NCBI GenBank assembly: GCA_002310215.1
Contig: DBYR01000013.1
Span: 213,406-277,405, forward strand
DNA from: Bacteroidales bacterium UBA1181
Lineage (GTDB): Bacteria; Bacteroidota; Bacteroidia; Bacteroidales; Paludibacteraceae
Direction: 5' to 3'
DNA length: 64,000 bases
Position numbers and translations under genes: made by a program. Below the pieces are notes generated by a model that searched no databases, was not told the origin of the DNA, and saw only the letters and a program-made list of their open reading frames with translations. This document shows positions 9,230 to 17,135 of this stretch, one piece after another (within the stretch, counting starts at the first letter, position 1; each line of letters begins with the position of its first letter).

Positions 9230-9241
9230 GATAATTTTGAA

Positions 9242-9273
9242 TTATGAGACTTTAGTTCAACGTAGTCAATTAA
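9242..9273 (-). repeat. diverged 32-bp intergenic repeat, inverted copy
   Basis: On the minus strand this reads AATTGACTACGTTGAACT followed by a diverged tail ending CATAATT. It is the same family as the repeats at 4.1-4.4 and 10.9-11.1 kb but in opposite orientation, and it directly abuts the stop codon of the gene at 9274. Confidence 0.65.
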
Positions 9274-10731
9274 TTATTTTTTTGCGCGTTCCACTTTCCA
9301 ATTCTCGGGTATCTTGTTGTCGCTGAATTCCTTCGGAAGGACTTTGGGACAGATGAATGTGCCGTTAGGGGAGATGCCGGAGAGCCAACCCTCTGTGTTC
9401 CAGTTTCTTGCGTCATCCCCATTACCGAATTGCATGCCCCAGTCCGTGAAGTTCACCGTGATGGAGGATAGTTTAGTGCAGTGGGAGAACATCTCCATGT
9501 AGCAACCCTTCACCAGCGTGGGAGCGGGCAGATGGGGCGCTTGGGATAGGTTGGCGCAATCGACGAACATACCTTTGTAGCAGTCCGTGGCCAGCCTTGT
9601 GGCGGGGAGTTCGGGCGCCTGGGTCAGGTTGGTGCAGTAGGAGAACATGCCGGCGTAGCACTTCTCGGTCAGCGACGTGGCGGGCAGTGCGGGTGCCTGC
9701 GTCAGACTGGTGCACTTGGAAAACATGTGTTCATAGCACTCCATAGCCAAGCCTGTGGCGGGGAGCTCGGGCGCTTGCGTGAGGTTGAGGCAAAGGGCGA
9801 ACATCGCCTCATAGCATCCGCCGGACAACTCCGTGGCGGGCAGTGCGGGCGCTTGTTTCAAACCAATGCAGTTATAGAACATCTCATGGTAACAAGCCAA
9901 TGCCAACGACTTGGCGGGGAGCTCAGGGGCCTGCGTCAGATTGAGGCAGGAGGAAAACATTCCTCGGTAGCAGGCCATCGCCAACTTCGTGGCAGGTAGT
10001 TCCGGCGCCTGGGTCAGGCTGGTGCAACTGTCGAACATTTGGGCATAGCACTCCTCTGCCAATTGCGTGGCGGGCAGTGCGGGCGCTTGCGTCAGGTGGG
10101 TACAGCCGGCGAACATGCTGCGGCAGCAATCGGTGGCCAATATCGTGGCGGAGAGCGCGGGCGCCTGGGTCAGGTTGGCGCACTTGGCAAACATCTCGTA
10201 GTAGCATCCATTCGCCAGCCTCAGGGCAGGCAAGGCAGGGGCTTGGGTAAGGCCCGTGCAACCATAGAACATGTGCGAATAGCAATTCGTGGTGAGACCC
10301 GTGGCGGGCAGTTCAGGCGCCTGCGTCAGGCTGGTGCACCTCTCGAACAGTTTGCAGAAGCAGTAATCGTTCGGGACCACCTTGTTCTCTCCCTTCCCAT
10401 CGATGAGGCTCATCACGCTACCGCTGGCGGCGATGGAGCCAGTCATGACGAAACGCATGTAGTTGTACCAATCTTTGGAGATGCCCAACGGGTTATTTCC
10501 CTTCAATAGGACCTTGTCGCCCTTTCCCATGGTGATAACATCACCTTCCGCAAGAAAAGTCCAACGTTTCCCTCCATCCATAGAGATGTGCAAGTCCGGG
10601 TTACAATCACCCTTGCATACGATTTCGAAGGAAGATCCGTTCTCTTCCGCGGTGAATGTGAGGAAGTTCGCGGCGGAGGCGGAACAGAAGACGCATAGCA
10701 GCATCAAAAGAAGTGTGTTTTTCTTTAACAT
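9274..10731 (-). CDS. secreted 26-residue-repeat surface protein lacking a T9SS sorting domain
   Basis: A 485-residue paralogue of the protein at 4369-8589. It has a signal peptide (MLKKNTLLLMLLCVFCSASA), one NFLTFTAEE...GSIAASGSVMSLIDG domain, about 12 of the 26-residue CYxxMFxxC...LTQAPxLPAT repeats, and the usual module end GTFICPKVLPKEF...IPENWKV. It then stops at ERAKK with no C-terminal T9SS domain, unlike both paralogues. The stop codon abuts an inverted copy of the 32-bp intergenic repeat, which suggests a rearrangement removed the sorting domain. It would reach the periplasm but has no visible export signal beyond that. The start at 10731 follows the AAGGCCC-ATG context shared by the paralogues; an upstream in-frame ATG at 10797 would put 22 residues ahead of the signal peptide. 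Confidence 0.82.
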   Translation of the reverse strand: MLKKNTLLLMLLCVFCSASAANFLTFTAEENGSSFEIVCKGDCNPDLHISMDGGKRWTFLAEGDVITMGKGDKVLLKGNNPLGISKDWYNYMRFVMTGSIAASGSVMSLIDGKGENKVVPNDYCFCKLFERCTSLTQAPELPATGLTTNCYSHMFYGCTGLTQAPALPALRLANGCYYEMFAKCANLTQAPALSATILATDCCRSMFAGCTHLTQAPALPATQLAEECYAQMFDSCTSLTQAPELPATKLAMACYRGMFSSCLNLTQAPELPAKSLALACYHEMFYNCIGLKQAPALPATELSGGCYEAMFALCLNLTQAPELPATGLAMECYEHMFSKCTSLTQAPALPATSLTEKCYAGMFSYCTNLTQAPELPATRLATDCYKGMFVDCANLSQAPHLPAPTLVKGCYMEMFSHCTKLSSITVNFTDWGMQFGNGDDARNWNTEGWLSGISPNGTFICPKVLPKEFSDNKIPENWKVERAKK

Positions 10732-10835
10732 GGGCCTTGAATAATCTAAAAAGTTGTCCTCGCCGGAGAGTATTGTCTGAAGGGAATGGCTGTACAACGC
10801 CTAAAATCATCTCCGACGGATTTTTTGAATCTGTG

Positions 10836-10867
10836 CAAAAATAATGAAAAGGGTAAGAAAAACAAAA
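10836..10867 (-). promoter_or_regulatory. promoter of the 485-residue repeat protein
   Basis: On the minus strand a TTTTG -33 box (10863-10867) is separated by 19 bases from a TATTTTTG -7 box (10836-10843), a near-ideal Bacteroidota promoter. The predicted leader is about 100 bases. Confidence 0.7.
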
Positions 10868-10915
10868 ATGATTGTGCGCATCGTGTAGGGATACGCACTC
10901 CCCCCCCCGATTCAA

Positions 10916-11102
10916 AATTGACTACGTCGAACTATCATTTCTTAATTACCCTAGGGCGTTGCCCCAGGCTATATATGTTTCGCCCCTTCAGGGCTGGGAT
11001 ATACGCAACATGCAAGGATACGCACGTCCCTCCCCAATTCAAAATTGACTACGTCGAACTATCGTTTCATAATTGACTTCGTCGAACTGACGTTTCTTAA
11101 TT
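10916..11102. repeat. composite intergenic repeat block C
   Basis: A 32-bp repeat (10916-10947), then a REP-like unit with GGGCGTTGCCC and CCCTTCAGGG inverted repeats and the tail CAAGGATACGCAC, then two overlapping 32-bp repeats (11043-11074 and 11071-11102). The last copy contributes the stop codon of the gene ending at 11097. The order matches block B, so the unit looks like a discrete element flanked by direct repeats. Confidence 0.85.
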
Positions 11103-12359
11103 CATAATTTTCACGCTCTTCGTTTCCGTCTTAACAACATACGTTCCCTTACCAGGCAAGACGAAACGAACGGTCTCATGCTCTTTGCCCTCAGCACTAC
11201 GCACCAGTCTGCCGTTGAGGTCATAGACCTCGATGCGGCCCTCGGTGCCACGCACGAAGAGGGAGAGGCCTTCCGCCCAGATATCGCAATGCGCCGCATC
11301 GACACTCTGCGTGGAGGTCCACTCATCAAGATCCACCATCTTCCAACCCTCCGGGATCCTATTCTCACCATACTCCTCAGCCAATGATTTTGGACAAACA
11401 AAGGTGCCCGTCGGAGCGACACCCGAGACCCAAACTCTCGTCCATCGTGTCCATTCCGTGAAGTTCACCTTAATCAGCGAAAGGTTACTGCAACCACCGA
11501 ACATCCTGTTGCAGCAGGAGTCGGCCCGCACGTCCGTATTGTGCAGTTCAGGAGCCTGCGTCAGGCTGGCGCATCCATTGAACATCCCGTAGTAGCAACC
11601 CTCCGACAACTCCGTGGCGGGCAGTTCAGGCGCTTGCGTCAGGCTGGTGCAACCGGTGAACATCAGCACGTAGCAATAGATGGGCAGTTCCGTAGCGGGC
11701 AGTTCGGGCGCCTTCGTCAGAGCGGTGCAACCATCGAACATTCCTCCATAGCAGCCGTCAGAGAGTTCCATGGCAGGCAGCTCAGGCGCTTGCGTCAGAG
11801 CGGTGCAACCCATAAATATGCCATCGTAACATGACGTAACCATCTTAGTGGCAGGAAGAGCCGGCGCCTGCGTCAGACGGGTGCAGTTCCAGAACATGGA
11901 CATGTAACATCTTGCCGCCAACTCTGTGGCGGGGAGCTCCGGTGCCTGCGTCAGGCTGGCGCAATCCTGAAAGAGTTGGTAGAAACAATACCCGCTCGGA
12001 ATCTTTTCGCACTCCCCTTCGTCCGTAATCAGACTCATCACGCTTCCACTCGCGGCGATGGAACCCGTCATGGTGAAATTGGTGTAACGATTTGGGCTAT
12101 GGGAGAAACCATCCGGATGGTTTCCCCTCAGCAACGCTTTGTCGCCCACCTGCTTCAAGGTGACGGCATCGCCCACGCCAAGCTGCACCCACGTCTGCCC
12201 GTCATCTAACGAGTATTGGATGTCCGGCGTCACATCTCCCACGGTCTCGATCCCGAACGAGGAGTTCTCCTCCTCCGCGGTGAAGGTGAGGTAATTGACT
12301 GCAGATGCAAGAGCATGGACGCACAATAGCGCAACCAGCAATGTTAGTTTCTTTATCAT
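11097..12359 (-). CDS. secreted 26-residue-repeat surface protein with T9SS sorting domain
   Basis: The smallest of the three paralogues, 420 residues. Signal peptide MIKKLTLLVALLCVHALASA, one VNYLTFTAEEENSSFGI...SLDDGQTW...MTGSIAASGSVMSLI domain, seven 26-residue repeats, the GTFVCPKSLAEEYGENRIPEGW module end, and a T9SS C-terminal domain (IEVYDLNGRLVRSAEG...GTYVVKTETKSVKI) almost identical to that of the 1406-residue protein. This single-module form probably resembles the ancestral architecture. The start at 12359 follows AAGGCTT, the context conserved in the paralogues; an ATG four codons upstream is possible. A binding or adhesin role is inferred only from the repeat type and surface targeting. 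Confidence 0.84.
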   Translation of the reverse strand: MIKKLTLLVALLCVHALASAVNYLTFTAEEENSSFGIETVGDVTPDIQYSLDDGQTWVQLGVGDAVTLKQVGDKALLRGNHPDGFSHSPNRYTNFTMTGSIAASGSVMSLITDEGECEKIPSGYCFYQLFQDCASLTQAPELPATELAARCYMSMFWNCTRLTQAPALPATKMVTSCYDGIFMGCTALTQAPELPAMELSDGCYGGMFDGCTALTKAPELPATELPIYCYVLMFTGCTSLTQAPELPATELSEGCYYGMFNGCASLTQAPELHNTDVRADSCCNRMFGGCSNLSLIKVNFTEWTRWTRVWVSGVAPTGTFVCPKSLAEEYGENRIPEGWKMVDLDEWTSTQSVDAAHCDIWAEGLSLFVRGTEGRIEVYDLNGRLVRSAEGKEHETVRFVLPGKGTYVVKTETKSVKIMN

Positions 12360-12464
12360 AAGCCTTAACATTAATTCTGAAATTCATTCATGGTATGGAA
12401 TTTGTCCGACGAATCAAGTTGTTCATTCTACCCCCCAAAAAGGACAAATCCCCTAATTCTTTTA

Positions 12465-12472
12465 CAAAAATA
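12465..12472 (-). promoter_or_regulatory. possible -7 element for the 420-residue repeat protein
   Basis: The minus strand reads TATTTTTG, the same octamer as in the promoter at 10836-10843, and it gives the same leader length of about 100 bases. No -33 box at the usual distance. Confidence 0.45.
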
Positions 12473-12651
12473 ATGTTTTTTTATATATCATCCGACTATT
12501 TGTTTTGCCATTCACAATTTTCCGTTTGAATTTTTAATCATTTGACTTTAAATTATTTATTAATACCATGAAGAAAACATTTTTTATGTATGGGTTTCAC
12601 CCCTTCCTCCGTTTGATTATTGTTAAAATTTTATAATTATAATGGGCAATA
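12473..12651. other. AT-rich divergent intergenic region
   Basis: Together with the flanking promoters this is part of a 426-base gap between divergent secreted-protein genes. I see AT-rich DNA only; no gene, RNA or repeat. Confidence 0.5.
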
Positions 12652-12683
12652 TTTTGCTAATTCCGTCGATGTGTATATCTTTG
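12652..12683 (+). promoter_or_regulatory. promoter of the PKD-domain T9SS cargo gene
   Basis: TTTTG (12652-12656) and TATCTTTG (12676-12683) are spaced 19 bases apart, a near-ideal Bacteroidota promoter. The leader to the ATG at 12786 would be about 95 bases. Confidence 0.7.
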
Positions 12684-12785
12684 TATAATAGTTGGAAATG
12701 GATTGTCTTTTTCATCAATCAACTGATGGTACGCTTGTGCGGTTGCTGAAAAATAAATGGTTTTTTTTAACAAAATGATTGAAAT

Positions 12786-14813
12786 ATGAGAAGAAAATTT
12801 TACTCACTATTCTTAATGGTAGCTGTTCTCCTTGGAACTGGCAATGTATACGCTGAAGAAGAAACAGCGGTTGAAGATGGACTGAATGTCGGTGCTCCGA
12901 ACCTGAATCTGGAGGAGGGTAGTCTGGCGCATTGGGAGCAATACATCGGCGGATATTATTTGGACGAAACGGACAGCACATACAAGTATCAAGAGTGGGT
13001 GGAGGTCGAGGAAACGGACAGAATCACTCTTGTGAATGGGAATAGTGATTCACAGGAACCTAATATCGCTTGTTGGGATTTCCTGACGAACCCTGATGGA
13101 AAAATGACGGTTAGGGTAGGTGATTACATGTATCATAATGCCACTTCCCAGAAAGTTGCGGATGCGGAACGCTTGGTCTATCGGTTTAAGGTGACGGAGA
13201 ACACGTCATTGCTCACTTATCGTTATGCGGTTGTTATGTTCGACCCGGATCTTAATCCTAATCGCCTTTCGGATGGACACACTAAAGAACAGCGTCCAAA
13301 CTTTATGATCACCGTTTCTTATTTGAATGCGGACGGAACGTACGATCCGCTTCCTTCTGGGGAATTCAGTGCTATCGATAGCAAATTTGAACGGGTGGCT
13401 GATCAAGAAAACCCAAAATGTCCTAGGACAAAAGCTCCTGTTAATTCGATTAATGATTATGCTTTCCGCCGTTGGACGTATGGCAATATTGATCTGACCG
13501 ACCATATCGGGCAGGAGGTGCGGATTGAAATCATTACCCATACTTGTTTGAAATATCAGGAAAAGGATGTGGATGTTGTAGTAACTGCAGGTTCTCACAA
13601 CGCATATGGCTACTTCTGGGCGGAAGCCAAGAAGCCGGAGTTGAAGGTGAGTGATTGTGCAGGAAAGAATGCCGAGATTATAGCCCCTGAGGGTTTTTCC
13701 TCGTATGAATGGTCCCGCTCGGATGGTGTGTCGGTCGCTGTGGACCCGGAGAATCCTGCCGTGGCGATTATTCCTGATGACGTGAAGAATTATGAGGCGG
13801 TCTATAGTTGTAAATTGACCAGTGCGGACAACTCGCTTACGTTGACGTTGACAACCCAGATGGAGGAGCCCGATTTCCGTTTGGACTTCGACTACGAGAA
13901 CGAATGTGTGGGAATGGTTCTGTTTGAAAATGTTGATGCGCAAGTGTCTGGTGATTTGGTGACGGGGTATACTTGGGACTTCGGCAATGGTAAGACTTCC
14001 AAGCAAATAGAACCGACGACGGTGTATGCGCAGCCGGGAATCTATACTGTTAGCTTAACCGTTAATACGGGAAAGGGATGTGAGCATTCGATTAAGAAGA
14101 ATATAACGGTACCTGACTTCCCGACTCCTCGGATCGTCGGTGTGGATACGGCATGTGCGGGGTCGAGGAAGGAATTCTCCGTTGAGGGAGTGGATGCCAT
14201 GAGTGTCCAATGGAATACGGGAGAAACATCCAGGAGTATTGAGCGGATAATCAAAGAGGGAGACCAGACTATCCGCGTATCGTTGCAGGATAACCTTGGC
14301 TGTCTATACACGGATTCATTGACTGTGTATGGGGTCGCAGCCCCTAAAATACGGATTGAATGTGAGGAGGAGGTTTGTCTGAATAAAGAAACAAGACTCT
14401 CCGTCGTTGGAGTGGATGGGGATTTCTCAGGCGATGTGACATGGAGTGTTATAACAACGGCCTCTCGTAACAATTCATCCGTAGTTGTTCTAATGACGGA
14501 TACGGTTCTCCAAGTACAAGTGGTCGTAACAGACGAATCTGGTTGTCTAGCGAAAGATTCAGTGACGCTGAGAGGAAAGGTCTGTGAAGATGTGGGCACG
14601 AAGGATAATGGTGCTGGTATTGGATGTGGAGTGTGGACCTCCGGCCTTACGATTTATGTTCAGGGTGCGAAGGATGTGGTCGAGGTTTATGACCTTACTG
14701 GCAAGCTTGTGGCAAGACAATCTGTAAAATCTGAAATTGAGATAATTACCGTACCACAGAAAGGCGCCTATATCGTTAAGTTCGGAGAGGCAAGCGTCAA
14801 GGTGGATATTTAA
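12786..14813 (+). CDS. PKD-domain secreted protein with T9SS sorting domain
   Basis: A 675-residue cell-surface or secreted protein. Signal peptide MRRKFYSLFLMVAVLLGTGNVYA at the start; a long N-terminal region (about 30-300) that I do not recognise; a PKD domain around residues 380-445 with the hallmark YTWDFGNGKTS and PGIYTVSLTV; then Ig-like segments rich in CAGS and GCLYTDSLTV motifs. It ends with a T9SS sorting domain (VVEVYDLTGKLVARQ...KGAYIVKFGEASVKVDI). No catalytic motif is visible; PKD and Ig-like folds usually serve in binding or spacing. Transcribed alone from a strong promoter. The 3' end converges on the DUF2851 gene with a hairpin between them. Confidence 0.85.
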   Translation: MRRKFYSLFLMVAVLLGTGNVYAEEETAVEDGLNVGAPNLNLEEGSLAHWEQYIGGYYLDETDSTYKYQEWVEVEETDRITLVNGNSDSQEPNIACWDFLTNPDGKMTVRVGDYMYHNATSQKVADAERLVYRFKVTENTSLLTYRYAVVMFDPDLNPNRLSDGHTKEQRPNFMITVSYLNADGTYDPLPSGEFSAIDSKFERVADQENPKCPRTKAPVNSINDYAFRRWTYGNIDLTDHIGQEVRIEIITHTCLKYQEKDVDVVVTAGSHNAYGYFWAEAKKPELKVSDCAGKNAEIIAPEGFSSYEWSRSDGVSVAVDPENPAVAIIPDDVKNYEAVYSCKLTSADNSLTLTLTTQMEEPDFRLDFDYENECVGMVLFENVDAQVSGDLVTGYTWDFGNGKTSKQIEPTTVYAQPGIYTVSLTVNTGKGCEHSIKKNITVPDFPTPRIVGVDTACAGSRKEFSVEGVDAMSVQWNTGETSRSIERIIKEGDQTIRVSLQDNLGCLYTDSLTVYGVAAPKIRIECEEEVCLNKETRLSVVGVDGDFSGDVTWSVITTASRNNSSVVVLMTDTVLQVQVVVTDESGCLAKDSVTLRGKVCEDVGTKDNGAGIGCGVWTSGLTIYVQGAKDVVEVYDLTGKLVARQSVKSEIEIITVPQKGAYIVKFGEASVKVDI

Positions 14814-14839
14814 AAGCAGTTTTTATGTGAAATAATATA

Positions 14840-14872
14840 GCGAGGGACATCCGGTTGTCGGTTGCCCCTCGC
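14840..14872. terminator. hairpin between convergent genes, probable bidirectional terminator
   Basis: GCGAGGG pairs with CCCTCGC (with one internal mismatch and two further pairs) between two convergent stops. There is no long T-run, so terminator strength is uncertain. Confidence 0.45.
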
Positions 14873-14874
14873 GC

Positions 14875-16155
14875 TCATTCTCCCCCGCACTTCTTTGCAA
14901 GCAGCTTGTGTCCGATGCTGCATTGCAGGCATTTGCGCGTGTCGCAATACTGGGTCTTCAATTCGATGAGGGCTTGGCTCTGGAAGGCGTTCTCCGCACA
15001 TACCCCGAACCTTTTCCACCCTTCGATGGTGTGGTTCTTCTCTGTGGGCATCTGCTCCAGCAGCGACATGATGCGCTCCTGTATCGTCTCGTCCTCCTTC
15101 CGGATGGCATAAGCATAGAGGATGGGGCAGACCGCGTTGATGATGAGCAGGTCCAGCGTGGCGTCCGACATCCTTTTGGTGGAATAGGGGGAAATAGCGC
15201 CGAACCTCGTGTGGGTGTGCCAATACGCGGAGAGGTCAGCCCGTAGCGCTTGCCGGATCTCTACCAGTCGCATATTCTCTAATACCATGGAAAATAGATT
15301 GTTGGAGCGGTGCACCAATGCGGCGAACTGTGCGATACGCACGTAGGGCGAGTTGTTGGGGCGCATCCGCGCGAACTTCCACAGCGAAGGGTCGATGGGG
15401 GTCAGTCCGAACTTATGGCGGAGGAAGTTGTATTCCCGCTGCAGGAGAGCCTCGTAATCGTCCGACGGAGCCTCTTCCAGCAGTCCCGCTTGCCCGAAGA
15501 AGAGCGCCTCGACCTGCTCCGCATGGTCCTTGTGCTTCGCCAAGCAGGGGATGGGCAAGGATTGAGCCAGTTGGTCGAAGGGTTGCGCATTGGTGTGCAT
15601 GCCGAAGCTCTTGGCGAGCAGGCGGTAGAGGACCTCCGACCAATTGTTGCGGCTCTGTTCCAGGAGGGCGAAGATCTCCTCCGTCTTGCGGCTCAGCCGT
15701 AGATGCGACATCCTGCAGAGTTGTAGTTGGAGGAACTCATGGGTGACCCGCTCCCAATGCTTTTCGCAGTGGATCCATTGGTGGGGTCTTCTGAAGTCCT
15801 CGTATTTGGCGAGCGTGGCCTCGTCGAGCCGCAGCTCCAACTGGGGGATGACGTCTCCGTTGGCGCGCCGGATGCGCATGTCGGAGCGTTCCACGACATG
15901 CAGGACCACCGAATCGTAGCGAGGGTCCTCGTCATGGTGGTGCTTATACCAGTCGGATGCGGTGACATGGACCTCCACGTTTCCGGCCCAGATCGTCCCG
16001 CCTATCTTCACCTTCACGTTGAAGAAATCAGGCCCGGCGTCCCGGTTCAAATCCCCCACATTGATCACAGAGATTGGTTCACCATCCACGGTGAGAAGGC
16101 GGCTTACGTCGTAGAGACGGTACTGCCATGCATACTGCAACAAGTCTTCTTTCAT
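14875..16155 (-). CDS. DUF2851 family protein
   Basis: A 426-residue protein of the DUF2851 family, widespread in Bacteroidota and of unknown function. Family features seen are the N-terminal LLQYAWQYRLYDVSRLLTVDG, the conserved VGDLNRDAGPDFFNVKVKIG with NVEVHVTASDWYKHHHD, then DPRYDSVVLHVV, and a Cys-rich tail (YCDTRKCLQCSIGHKLLAKKC). The acidic and His residues in the N-terminal third and the WAGNVEVHV core recall nuclease-like folds, but that is inference only. It is divergent from the lipid kinase gene, with about 80 bases between starts. No signal peptide, so cytosolic. Confidence 0.88.
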   Translation of the reverse strand: MKEDLLQYAWQYRLYDVSRLLTVDGEPISVINVGDLNRDAGPDFFNVKVKIGGTIWAGNVEVHVTASDWYKHHHDEDPRYDSVVLHVVERSDMRIRRANGDVIPQLELRLDEATLAKYEDFRRPHQWIHCEKHWERVTHEFLQLQLCRMSHLRLSRKTEEIFALLEQSRNNWSEVLYRLLAKSFGMHTNAQPFDQLAQSLPIPCLAKHKDHAEQVEALFFGQAGLLEEAPSDDYEALLQREYNFLRHKFGLTPIDPSLWKFARMRPNNSPYVRIAQFAALVHRSNNLFSMVLENMRLVEIRQALRADLSAYWHTHTRFGAISPYSTKRMSDATLDLLIINAVCPILYAYAIRKEDETIQERIMSLLEQMPTEKNHTIEGWKRFGVCAENAFQSQALIELKTQYCDTRKCLQCSIGHKLLAKKCGGE

Positions 16156-16199
16156 AATTGTTAACGTTAAAATTCAACAGGCGTGGCAAATATCGTAAA

Positions 16200-16215
16200 T
16201 AATTTTGTTACTTTG
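16200..16215 (+). promoter_or_regulatory. promoter elements for the lipid kinase operon
   Basis: TAATTTTG (16200-16207) matches TAnnTTTG, immediately followed by a one-mismatch copy TTACTTTG (16208-16215). Transcription from either would start at or near the first ATG (16218), which favours ATG 16236 as the true start. No clear -33 box. Confidence 0.45.
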
Positions 16216-16235
16216 CAATGTTAAAACGTATTTTT

Positions 16236-17108
16236 ATGCCAAAAAGAATTGCTTTTATCATCAATCCTATCTCCGGCACGAGCGACAAGAAGGATTTGCC
16301 TGACTTGATCAAACAGACCTTCACGGAGGGATGGGATGTCACAATTGCGGAAACCCAATACGCAGGTCATGGGAAAGAGATGGCAAGCCAATTTGCGGCG
16401 GATGGCTATGATGTTGTGGTGGCATGTGGTGGAGACGGCACGATGAACGAGGTGGCCTCCTCGCTTGTACATACCGACACGGCCTTCGCGATCGTCCCTT
16501 ACGGTTCCGGCAACGGCTTCGCCCGCCACTTGGGCTACTCCATGCATCCTAAGCAGGCTTTGGAACAGATTCTGAACGGCGAGGAGCGCAGTGTCGACAG
16601 CGGTTTGGCGAATGGCAAGCGATTCTTCTGCACATGCGGTACGGGTTTCGACGCCCATGTGAGCCACACCTTCTCCAAGGAGGGCAAGCGGGGCTTCCTC
16701 ACCTACCTGAAGGTTATCCTCCGGGAGTATAAGACGTACGAGCCGAGGGTTTACCAATTGGAAAGTTCCTCGTTCCCTAACGTGAAGAAAAAAGCGTTCC
16801 TTGTCACCTTCGCCAATGCGGCGCAATGGGGTAACATGGCTTACATCGCCCCACATGCAAGTGTGCGTGACGGACTCATGGATATATGCGTCTTGGGTAA
16901 ATTCCCCGTGTATTCCGCATTAGGTCTGGCGATGAGGCTCTTCTTGGGCACGTTCGACAAAAGCCGCCATGTGACCGCCCTGAAGGCGAAGGAGGTGACA
17001 CTCATCCGCGATGAGGAGGGTGAGTTCCATATCGATGGAGACCCATTGCAAATGGGCAAGGAAATCAGAGTGGAGATCGACCCGCTTTCCCTGAAAGTTA
17101 GAGTATAA
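16236..17108 (+). CDS. diacylglycerol kinase family lipid kinase (YegS/DgkB-like)
   Basis: A 290-residue cytosolic or membrane-peripheral lipid kinase that should phosphorylate diacylglycerol or a related lipid using ATP. The DAGK catalytic domain is at the N-terminus: KRIAFIINPISGTSDKK, then the nucleotide-binding VVACGGDGTMNEVASS and IVPYGSGNGFARHLG. The C-terminal beta domain includes YIAPHASVRDGLMDICVLG and ends with a typical EFHIDGDPLQMGKEIRVEI strand. The start is set at 16236 because an upstream ATG (16218) lies at the predicted transcription start. It heads a tightly spaced gene run leading to TamB and Omp85, which suggests a link to envelope lipid or outer-membrane biogenesis. Confidence 0.88.
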   Translation: MPKRIAFIINPISGTSDKKDLPDLIKQTFTEGWDVTIAETQYAGHGKEMASQFAADGYDVVVACGGDGTMNEVASSLVHTDTAFAIVPYGSGNGFARHLGYSMHPKQALEQILNGEERSVDSGLANGKRFFCTCGTGFDAHVSHTFSKEGKRGFLTYLKVILREYKTYEPRVYQLESSSFPNVKKKAFLVTFANAAQWGNMAYIAPHASVRDGLMDICVLGKFPVYSALGLAMRLFLGTFDKSRHVTALKAKEVTLIRDEEGEFHIDGDPLQMGKEIRVEIDPLSLKVRV

Positions 17109-17135
17109 CCAATTTAATCATTAAATATAATTTTT

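Noticed and set aside
10786..11076. 96-codon frame across the intergenic repeats
   Set aside because: Its translation (RAGIYATCKDTHVPPQ, KIDYVELSF) is simply the REP-like unit and 32-bp repeat read as protein.
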